NCBI GenBank assembly: GCA_946479015.1
Contig: CAMLEQ010000072.1
Span: forward strand, 1-12,006
From: an uncultured Gemmatimonadota bacterium
Lineage (GTDB): Bacteria > Gemmatimonadota > Gemmatimonadetes > Gemmatimonadales > Gemmatimonadaceae
DNA: 12,006 nt
Reading direction: 5' to 3'
The notes beneath the pieces are model-generated. The model saw only the letters and a program-made list of their open reading frames with translations, ran no database searches and was not told where the DNA came from. Of the stretch, positions 6,720 to 12,006 are shown piece by piece (the stretch's first letter is position 1; every line of letters starts with the position of its first letter). The translations under genes and the position numbers were made by a program.

Positions 6720-7610
6720 GTGTTCATCCCCATTCTCGCCGCGCGCGATGGCTGGCACACCGACCAGCTGTCGCGCGCCATCGCCGCGCGCGGGCACCGC
6801 ACGGCGGTACTGCCGTACGAGACGCTCGTCGCCAGACTCGGCACCGCCCCCGGAGCGCGCGCCGCGCTCGCCGCGCGCGAGCACGACCTGCTCGACGCGG
6901 ACGCCGTGTTCGCGCGCATCATTCCCAACGGCTCCCTCGAGCAGATCATCTACCGGGTGGACGCGCTCCACTGGCTCGAGGACCTGGGCGTTTGCGTCAT
7001 GAATCCGCCGCGCGCGATCGAGCGTACGGTGGACAAGTTCTACACGTCCGCGCTGCTCCAGCGCGCGGGGCTCCCCACCCCGGAGACGGTGGTGTGCGAG
7101 CGCGCCGAGGATGCGCTCGCCGCGTTCCGGACGATGGGCGACGTGATCGTGAAGCCGCTCTTCGGATCGATGGGCCTCGGCATGGTGCGCGTGAGCGATG
7201 AGGAGATCGCGTGGCGCGTGTTCCGCGCGCTGGAAGCGATCCGAGGGGTGTATTATCTTCAGCGCGCGATTGCGCACGAGGGATGTGATGTCCGCGCGTT
7301 CGTGGTCGGCGACCGTGTGATCGGGGCCATCGAGCGAAGGGCGGCGGGCTGGCGGACGAACATCTCGCGCGGCGGGGCGGCGCGGAGGATCGCGCTCCCG
7401 GCCGAGTGGGAGGCGATGGCGGTGTGTGCCGTGCGCGCCGTGGGCGCCGAGTACGCCGGCGTGGACCTCCTGCCGGCGCGTGACGGGATGGTCTACGTAC
7501 TCGAGGTCAACGGTATTCCCGGATGGCGCGGTCTGCAGCAGGCAACCTCCATCGACGTCGCGGCGACGATCGTCGCGCATCTGCTCGACGCGCGAGAGGC
7601 GCGCGCGTGA
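6720..7610 (+). CDS. RimK-type ATP-grasp glutamate ligase (Orf9/MptN-like)
   Basis: The 296-residue protein has the RimK/ATP-grasp layout. The N-terminal region has GWHTDQLSRAIAARG (11-25). Later parts are K106 and K145 in the IVKPLFGSMGLGMV nucleotide loop, D190 and R192 in CDVRAFVVG, D249 in AGVDLL, and E262 and N264 in VLEVNGIPGWRG. RimK relatives add glutamate to proteins or cofactors; the archaeal MptN adds alpha-linked glutamate to tetrahydrosarcinapterin precursors. The GTG at 6720 is used because the family N-terminus begins right there, although no clear Shine-Dalgarno is seen. Its stop overlaps the CitG-like start by 4 bp. The likely substrate is the pterin or the polyglutamylated furan cofactor, but the sequence does not say which. 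Confidence 0.87.
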   Translation: MFIPILAARDGWHTDQLSRAIAARGHRTAVLPYETLVARLGTAPGARAALAAREHDLLDADAVFARIIPNGSLEQIIYRVDALHWLEDLGVCVMNPPRAIERTVDKFYTSALLQRAGLPTPETVVCERAEDALAAFRTMGDVIVKPLFGSMGLGMVRVSDEEIAWRVFRALEAIRGVYYLQRAIAHEGCDVRAFVVGDRVIGAIERRAAGWRTNISRGGAARRIALPAEWEAMAVCAVRAVGAEYAGVDLLPARDGMVYVLEVNGIPGWRGLQQATSIDVAATIVAHLLDAREARA

Positions 7611-8503
7611 GCGCGGAGCCGCGGCCGACCTTGCTCCCGCGCCAGGCGGCGGATGTGGCCACCGCCGCCCAGCTCGCCTGCCTTCTCGAGGTGAGCGCGC
7701 CGAAGCCGGGAAACGTCGCCCCGGGCGCGCACTTCCACGACACCCGCTACGAGCAGTTCCTCGCGAGCGCCGCGGCCATCGGCCCCGCCGTCGCCACAGC
7801 CGGTGAGCGCCCACTCGGCGCCACCATCCGCGCCGCCGTCGAGGCCACCGCGCGCTGGGGGCGCGCGAACACCAATCTCGGCATCGTCCTCCTGCTCGCG
7901 CCGCTCGCGCGCGCCGCGCTGACCGCGGCCGCCGGATCCGCCGCCTCCTCGTTCGGGCTCCGCGCGAGCGTGGAGCGGGTGCTCGACGAGACCACCGTGG
8001 GCGACGCCGCCGACGTGTACGCCGCCATCCGGCTCGCCGCCCCCGGCGGCCTCGGACGCGCGGACGCGCAGGATGTCGCCGGCGAGCCGACCGCGCCGCT
8101 CCGCGACGTGATGGCGCTGGCCGCCGGCCGTGATGCCATCGCGCGCGAGTACGCCACCACGTTCGCCCACACCTTCGACGTCGGCGCCCCGGCGCTCGCG
8201 CGCGCGCGTGCCGTGGGGCTCCACTGGGACGACGCCGTGCTCGAGACCTTTCTCGCGCTCCTCGCCGCCGCCCCCGACACGCACATCGCCCGGAAGCTCG
8301 GCGCCGATGCCGCCGCCGACGTGATGCGCCGCGCCCGCGTCGTTACCGATCTCGGGGGCGCACGCACGCCGGCCGGCCGCGAGGCCATCGTCCGGCTCGA
8401 TGGCGAGCTGCGCGACCCGGGGAACGCCTGGAACCCGGGCGCCACCGCCGACCTCACCGCCGCCGCCATCTTCGTCGTGCTCCTCGACGGCGGCTGGCGC
8501 TGA
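7607..8503 (+). CDS. CitG/MdcB-like triphosphoribosyl-dephospho-CoA synthase family protein
   Basis: The 298-residue protein belongs to the CitG family. It shows CLLEVSAPKPGNVAPGAHFHDTRYEQFLASAAAIG (25-59), the TNLGIVLLLAPLA block (89-101) and NPGATADLTAAAIFVVLLDGG (276-296). Classical CitG/MdcB makes the triphosphoribosyl-dephospho-CoA prosthetic group of citrate or malonate lyase from ATP and dephospho-CoA. No lyase genes are present here. A CitG-like gene is a recurrent member of bacterial H4MPT clusters (orf19 type), and relatives occur in methanogens. A role in making a ribosyl or furan cofactor part is inference. The GTG at 7607 overlaps the upstream stop, so the RimK-like and CitG-like genes are coupled. 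It ends 15 bases before the next start. Confidence 0.85.
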   Translation: MSAEPRPTLLPRQAADVATAAQLACLLEVSAPKPGNVAPGAHFHDTRYEQFLASAAAIGPAVATAGERPLGATIRAAVEATARWGRANTNLGIVLLLAPLARAALTAAAGSAASSFGLRASVERVLDETTVGDAADVYAAIRLAAPGGLGRADAQDVAGEPTAPLRDVMALAAGRDAIAREYATTFAHTFDVGAPALARARAVGLHWDDAVLETFLALLAAAPDTHIARKLGADAAADVMRRARVVTDLGGARTPAGREAIVRLDGELRDPGNAWNPGATADLTAAAIFVVLLDGGWR

Positions 8504-8507
8504 TTCC

Positions 8508-8513
8508 GGAGGG
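8508..8513 (+). promoter_or_regulatory. Shine-Dalgarno site for the PTPS-like gene
   Basis: GGAGGG is centred between the CitG-like stop (8501-8503) and the GTG at 8519, with 5 bases of spacing. It decides this start over later in-frame codons. Confidence 0.75.
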
Positions 8514-8518
8514 AACAA

Positions 8519-9022
8519 GTGCGCACCCATGGAGAGTTCAGGGTCAAGGTGGCCAAGGACTACCTCGTGTTCGCCTCGGCGCATTTCATCACGTTCGCCG
8601 GGCACCGATGCGAGTCGCTCCATGGCCACAACTACCGCGTCGGCATCACCCTCGAAGGGGCCATCGACGAGGAAAGTTGGTACGTGATGGATTTCTCTGT
8701 CGTGAAGAAGCTGATGAAGCGGCTCTGCGACGAGATCGATCACAAAGTGCTGCTCCCTCTCCAGAATCCGAAGATCCAGGTCTCGGAACAGGGCGACGCG
8801 ATCCATGTCGCGTACGAGGGGAAGCCGCGCTACGTGTTTCCCCGGTCCGACTGCGCGCTCCTGCCGATTCCGAACACCACGGTGGAGATGCTCGCGCAGT
8901 TGCTGACCCGGCGCGCGCTGGCCGAGCTGAACGAAATGGGCATCGCCCACCTCACGGTGATCGAGATGGAAGTGGAGGAGAACTTCGGCCAGTCCGCCAT
9001 CTATCGGGAGCTGCTGGGATAG
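8519..9022 (+). CDS. 6-pyruvoyl-tetrahydropterin synthase/QueD-related protein
   Basis: The 167-residue protein has the PTPS fold signatures. Zinc ligands are H22 in SAHFITF and H35 and H37 in SLHGHNY. The catalytic Cys position is C31, four residues before the HGH as in QueD. D74/H75 in EIDHKVL and E123 in PNTTVEMLA complete the usual set, and E153 in EMEVEENFG fits the C-terminal pterin-anchoring Glu. It is longer than QueD (about 120) because of extra residues between DH and the TVE motif (about 76-118). Such PTPS-related proteins (TIGR03112-like) recur in bacterial H4MPT gene sets, where an aldolase-like step producing the pterin core is a reasonable guess. It could still be an ordinary queuosine enzyme, but no queuosine genes are nearby. 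Codon use has somewhat more A/T-ending codons than the genes before it. Confidence 0.85.
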   Translation: MRTHGEFRVKVAKDYLVFASAHFITFAGHRCESLHGHNYRVGITLEGAIDEESWYVMDFSVVKKLMKRLCDEIDHKVLLPLQNPKIQVSEQGDAIHVAYEGKPRYVFPRSDCALLPIPNTTVEMLAQLLTRRALAELNEMGIAHLTVIEMEVEENFGQSAIYRELLG

Positions 9023-9059
9023 CTCCGCCATTCATGGCAACACCGTATTCGAGGCTCTC

Positions 9060-10283
9060 ATGCCGTTATTCTCCATTCTCGGGGCGGCCCTGATCGCCGC
9101 CACCCCTACGATCTCGGCGGCGCGCGCCGACAGCGGCACCCTCGCGCCCCACACCGTTCAGGTCACCGTCGACTCCGCCCATCAGCGGATCGTCGTCACC
9201 GCCGGTCCGTTCGACCTCATGGACATGTCGAACATGGGCGATGAGGGGATGCACCAGCCATCGGAGCTCCTGCCGTTCGCCTGGCCGGTGGACGGCTATC
9301 TGCGCGGCTTCCGCGTGGAGACGCGCGACCGCTCCGGCCACGTGCTCGATGCGCACCTGCTGCACCACCTCATCGGCGTGAACTTCGACCGCCGGCAGCT
9401 CGTCTATCCCGCCGTCGAGCGGCTGTTCGGCTGGGGTGCCGAGACGGATCCGGTGGAGCTGCCCAAGTCCCTCGGCGTTCCGCTCGCCCGCGGGGAGAAG
9501 CTCGGGATGTACGCCGCCTTCCATAACGAAACGGGGAAGGACATCCGCGGCGCCTATCTCCGCGTGACGCTCCTCTACACGCCGAAGAAGGGAAGCCACG
9601 TCACACCCGTGATGCCGTTCTACGTGGACGTGAACAACGTCATCGGCGGACAGACGGTGTTCGACATCCCCCCCGGCCACTCGAGCCGGAGCTACGAGTT
9701 CACGGTCCCCGTCTCCGGCCGCCTCATCGGCGTGGGCGGGCACCTGCATGACTACGGCGAGTCCGTCCGCCTCGAGGATGCGGAGACGGGGAAGGTGCTC
9801 GTCCGCCTCAACGCCAAGCGCGACGACCGCGGGCACGTCCTGAAGGTCGGGCGCCACATCTTCGGCTTCTACACCGATGCGCTCCCGCTCGAGGCGAACC
9901 ACCGCTACCGCGTGGTGGCCGAGTATCTGAATCCCACGAGGAAGACGGTGAAGAACGGCGCCATGGCCCACATCAACGGCGCCTTCATGCCCGCCGACCT
10001 CGCCCAGTGGCCCACGCTCGATCGGAACGACCCGATGATCCGGAAGGACATCGCCACGCTCCCCTCCGCGCACGAGATGAAGCAGGCGCTCGACGGGAGC
10101 TCCGGCGCGAGGGGGGGACACGACATGGACCACATGAGCCACATGCGGCACGGCACCATGGCGGGCCATGGCACCAACATGCGGATGGACCAGATGCCGG
10201 CCATGAGCCACGATCATCACGACACGGGGAGCGCCGACTCCACCGCGCGGTCGGATTCCAGCCGGAGCCACCCTCGCTCCTGA
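9060..10283 (+). CDS. Secreted PHM/SURNod19-like copper-protein candidate with Met/His-rich tail
   Basis: The 407-residue protein begins with a probable signal peptide (residues 1-23, hydrophobic ILGAALIAA, cleavage after ARA). I do not recognise it as a named gene. The mature part resembles the two-domain peptidylglycine alpha-hydroxylating monooxygenase (PHM) fold. A paired His motif HLLHHLIG (H99, H102, H103) recalls the first copper site; GVGGHLHDYG (H228, H230) recalls the HxH of the second; and GAMAHINGAF (M302, H304) falls where PHM has its Met ligand region. The plant SURNod19 family has a similar GHxH pattern. The C-terminus (354-387) is packed with Met and His, as in copper-binding tails, and DLMDMSNMGDEGM (52-64) is Met-rich too. 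Copper binding and enzyme activity are inference. The gene is 37 bases after the PTPS-like gene and ends before a bidirectional stem. Its periplasmic location makes a direct H4MPT role unlikely. Confidence 0.75.
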   Translation: MPLFSILGAALIAATPTISAARADSGTLAPHTVQVTVDSAHQRIVVTAGPFDLMDMSNMGDEGMHQPSELLPFAWPVDGYLRGFRVETRDRSGHVLDAHLLHHLIGVNFDRRQLVYPAVERLFGWGAETDPVELPKSLGVPLARGEKLGMYAAFHNETGKDIRGAYLRVTLLYTPKKGSHVTPVMPFYVDVNNVIGGQTVFDIPPGHSSRSYEFTVPVSGRLIGVGGHLHDYGESVRLEDAETGKVLVRLNAKRDDRGHVLKVGRHIFGFYTDALPLEANHRYRVVAEYLNPTRKTVKNGAMAHINGAFMPADLAQWPTLDRNDPMIRKDIATLPSAHEMKQALDGSSGARGGHDMDHMSHMRHGTMAGHGTNMRMDQMPAMSHDHHDTGSADSTARSDSSRSHPRS

Positions 10284-10299
10284 CCGTCGCACCGGTCGC

Positions 10300-10332
10300 C
10301 CGGGGCGCCGCGACCCGATCTCGGCGCCCCGG
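10300..10332. terminator. Bidirectional stem-loop between convergent genes
   Basis: An 11-bp perfect stem (10300-10310 against 10322-10332, arms CCGGGGCGCCG and its complement) surrounds an 11-base loop. It lies 17 bases after the copper-protein stop and 20 bases before the HisA-like stop on the other strand, a typical spot for a shared terminator. There is no T tract on either side, so it could be a pausing or RNA-end structure rather than a classical intrinsic terminator. Confidence 0.65.
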
Positions 10333-10351
10333 TCCACCGCGCGCCGCGCGA

Positions 10352-11098
10352 TCAGCGCGCGCGCGTGAGCGCGGCGATCGTGTCCGCGCCGATCCTGCCG
10401 TCGTGCAGCGCGCTCCCCACGAGCGCGGCATCGGCTCCCCCCTCCGCCAGCTGCTCCAGATCGGCCGGGCCCCGAACTCCCCCGCCGGCCACCAGCTCCA
10501 CCTCGGGGAGGGCGCGACGGAGCGCCCGCACCAGCTCGAGATCGACCCCGGCGCCCGCGCCCACCCGCGCCAGATCGATCATCACCACGCTTCGCGCTCC
10601 GGCCGCCGCCCCCAGCTCGGCGATCGCCGCCGGCGCGAGCCGGGCCAGCTCCGGCGCTCGCGTCACCGGCACGCCGCCGCGCAGATCGATGCTCAGCGCC
10701 ACCCGCTCCTCCCCGGCCGCCGCGACGATCTCCCGCAGTGCCTCGAGCGATGGGAGCGTCTCGAGCGCGACGATCACGCGCGCGGCGCCGAGCGCCTCCA
10801 CCGCCGCCGCGTGCTCCGCGGTCGCCACGCCGGCGTCCACCCATGCATGCGCACCGCTACAGAGCTCGCGCAGCGACGCCTCTTGCCGGGACGCGCCGCC
10901 GATGGCGTCCAGGTCCGCCACGTACAGCTCTGCGACGCCCAGCCGCTCGCGATAGCCGAGGGCGAGCGCCAACGGATCGCCGTCCGCCGCACCCTCCGGC
11001 GTCAGCACCGACCGGGCTGGAGCGTACTCCTCCCGCCGCCCGCCGCGCGCGTGTACCGCGACGCCGTGCGCGAGGTCGAGCACCGGAATCACCCGCAT
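10352..11098 (-). CDS. HisA-like TIM-barrel protein (COG1411-type, H4MPT-associated)
   Basis: The 248-residue protein resembles HisA, the isomerase of histidine synthesis. D8 in VIPVLDLAHG and D138 in VALSIDLRGG match the two HisA catalytic Asp positions, and the C-terminal phosphate loops VAGGGVRGPADL (203-214) and ALVGSALHDGRI (225-236) are kept. Where HisA has a TxxRDGT-type loop, this protein has IDLARVGAGAGVDLEL (174-189), so it is probably not a true HisA. A HisA-related family is found in methanogens and in bacterial H4MPT clusters, with unknown reaction. The gene converges with the copper-protein gene and is divergent from the MfnF-like gene, with only 38 bases between starts. The ATG has GGAGGGG on its 5' side. 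A sugar-phosphate or aminofuran precursor as substrate is guesswork. Confidence 0.85.
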   Translation of the reverse strand: MRVIPVLDLAHGVAVHARGGRREEYAPARSVLTPEGAADGDPLALALGYRERLGVAELYVADLDAIGGASRQEASLRELCSGAHAWVDAGVATAEHAAAVEALGAARVIVALETLPSLEALREIVAAAGEERVALSIDLRGGVPVTRAPELARLAPAAIAELGAAAGARSVVMIDLARVGAGAGVDLELVRALRRALPEVELVAGGGVRGPADLEQLAEGGADAALVGSALHDGRIGADTIAALTRAR

Positions 11099-11136
11099 GG
11101 TCCCCTCCGCGACTGCGCTTCCGACCGGTGGACGCC
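11099..11136. promoter_or_regulatory. Short divergent intergenic gap
   Basis: Thirty-eight bases separate the ATG codons of the minus-strand HisA-like gene and the plus-strand MfnF-like gene. The minus-strand Shine-Dalgarno takes up a large part of it. No promoter boxes are recognisable here, so the promoter(s) must lie partly inside one or both coding sequences. Confidence 0.35.
11102..11108 (-). promoter_or_regulatory. Shine-Dalgarno site for the HisA-like gene
   Basis: CCCCTCC on the plus strand reads GGAGGGG on the minus strand, with its GGAGG core 5 bases before the ATG (11096-11098). It supports that start and occupies most of the small divergent gap. Confidence 0.7.
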
Positions 11137-12006
11137 ATGAGCACCGTGCTGGGATGGGACGTCGGCGGCGTGAACGTGAAGGGCGCGCTGGTGCGCGACG
11201 GCGCGGTGCTGGAAGCCCGGACGGCGCCGTTCGAGCTGCAGCGCGCCCCGGATCGTCTGCCCGTGCTCCTGCGCGAGCTGGCGGCCGAGCTGGGCGCCGC
11301 TCCGCACGACCGTCACGCCCTCACCATGACCGCCGAGCTCTCGCAGCTCTTCCGTACCAAGCGCGAGGGGGTGTCGTTCGTCCTCGACGCCGCGGTCCGG
11401 GCGTTCCCCGCCGCGGCGATCGGCGTGTACACGGTCGACGGCCGCTTCCTTCCACCGGAAGATGCCAACGCCGTCCCGCTCCTCGTCGCTGCGTCGAACT
11501 GGCACGCAACAGCCTCCGTAGTGTCGCAGGAATGGCGCGATTGTATACTGGTGGACACCGGCACGACGACCACGGACGTGATCCCGATCCGCGGGGGCGA
11601 AGTGACGGCCGAGGGGCGCACGGATCCCGAGCGCCTCGCGTCCGGAGAGCTGCTCTACCTGGGCACACTGCGCACCCCGGTCGAGGCCGTGACACGCGAG
11701 GCGCCGTTCCGAGGACGGATGGCGGGCGTGTCCGCCGAGGCGTTCGCGCTCGTGGGGGACGTGCACCTGTGGCGCGGCGATCTCTCGCCGGAGCAATACA
11801 CCGTCCCCACGCCGGACGGGCGGCCGGCGACGCGCGAGTTCGCGCGCGAGCGGATCGCGCGGGTGGTCTGCGCCGACCTCGAGATGCTCGACGATGCCGC
11901 CATCGATGCCATCGCGGCCCACGTGGCGGACGAGCAGGTGGAGCGCATCGCGGCGGCGCTCGCTCGCGTCCATGACCGTCATCCTCGTGCGCTCACCGTG
12001 GTGGCG
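11137..12006 (+). CDS. mfnF: MfnF/Orf5-like H4MPT-linked C1 transfer pathway protein, partial
   Basis: The frame stays open to the end of the window (290 residues visible), so the stop lies outside. The family (TIGR03123-like, hydantoinase/oxoprolinase/sugar-kinase fold) is recognised from LGWDVGGVNVKGAL (5-18), LTMTAELSQLFRTKREGV (62-79), ASNWHATASVV (119-129), ILVDTGTTTTDVIPI (137-151), RLASGELLYLGTLRTPV (166-182) and LVGDVHLWRGD (205-215). The two phosphate-type loops suggest nucleotide binding. Archaeal MfnF joins the aminomethylfuran diphosphate to gamma-glutamyltyramine in methanofuran synthesis; the bacterial homologue is called Orf5. By homology it should act in making the furan cofactor that Fhc carries. 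The ATG at 11137 is chosen because the family motif begins there; only a weak GGTGG lies before it. It is divergent from the HisA-like gene. Confidence 0.88.
   Translation, partial: MSTVLGWDVGGVNVKGALVRDGAVLEARTAPFELQRAPDRLPVLLRELAAELGAAPHDRHALTMTAELSQLFRTKREGVSFVLDAAVRAFPAAAIGVYTVDGRFLPPEDANAVPLLVAASNWHATASVVSQEWRDCILVDTGTTTTDVIPIRGGEVTAEGRTDPERLASGELLYLGTLRTPVEAVTREAPFRGRMAGVSAEAFALVGDVHLWRGDLSPEQYTVPTPDGRPATREFARERIARVVCADLEMLDDAAIDAIAAHVADEQVERIAAALARVHDRHPRALTVVA

Noticed and set aside
9066..10844. Long minus-strand open frame of 592 codons opposite the copper-protein gene
   Set aside because: It spans two real genes and the convergent stem and is a low-complexity Arg/Gly/Ala/His protein typical of GC-rich antisense shadow. 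The plus-strand frame has signal peptide and structured motifs.
10352..11098. HisA of histidine biosynthesis
   Set aside because: No other his genes are nearby, the RDG loop of HisA is replaced, and the gene is bound by H4MPT-cofactor genes. It remains possible but less likely than the H4MPT-associated HisA-like family.
11541..11550. TATACT-like promoter -10 box inside the MfnF-like gene
   Set aside because: No matching -35 hexamer at suitable spacing; it coincides with a normal stretch coding for DCILVD, including one rare ATA codon.

Overview
This window is a compact gene cluster for tetrahydromethanopterin (H4MPT)- and methanofuran-dependent one-carbon metabolism in a bacterium. The DNA is very GC-rich, about 70% by eye, with strong third-position G/C and many GTG starts. 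The bacterial form of the formyltransferase/hydrolase complex (Fhc), with a formylmethanofuran dehydrogenase B-like subunit lacking the catalytic Cys, rules out a methanogen. The organism is a bacterium with secretion signals. A high-GC lineage such as Gemmatimonadota, Planctomycetota or a methylotrophic proteobacterium is possible, but the sequence alone does not settle it.

Layout. Positions 1-735 hold the 3' part of an ATP-grasp ligase, with an exact 36-bp palindrome near its visible start. It overlaps fhcB by 4 bp, and fhcB-fhcA-fhcD-fhcC-mch (732-6321) then follow with 4-bp overlaps or a 1-bp gap, so they look like one translationally coupled unit. After mch come a small EthD/Dabb-like protein (6370-6684), a RimK-type ATP-grasp ligase (6720-7610), a CitG-like protein (7607-8503) and a PTPS/QueD-like pterin enzyme (8519-9022). 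Next is a secreted protein of 407 residues (9060-10283) that looks like a PHM/SURNod19-type copper protein with a Met/His-rich tail. A perfect 11-bp stem (10300-10332) separates it from a convergent HisA-like gene on the minus strand (10352-11098). Thirty-eight bases beyond that gene's start, an MfnF/Orf5-like gene begins on the plus strand (11137) and runs off the window.

How the genes fit together. Mch interconverts methenyl- and formyl-H4MPT. FhcD moves the formyl group to the furan cofactor and FhcA hydrolyses it to formate, while FhcB and FhcC are structural partners. The ATP-grasp, PTPS-like, MfnF-like, CitG-like and HisA-like proteins are best read as cofactor-biosynthesis genes for the pterin and furan carriers; the roles of the last two are unproven. 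Fae and a methylene-H4MPT dehydrogenase (MtdB type), which would feed formaldehyde into the pathway, are not in this window and should lie elsewhere. The least explained items are the copper-protein-like gene, the EthD-like gene, the Fe-S-type cysteines kept in FhcB, and the palindrome. No tRNA, rRNA, CRISPR array or insertion sequence was seen, and no gene-free stretch exceeds about 70 bases.
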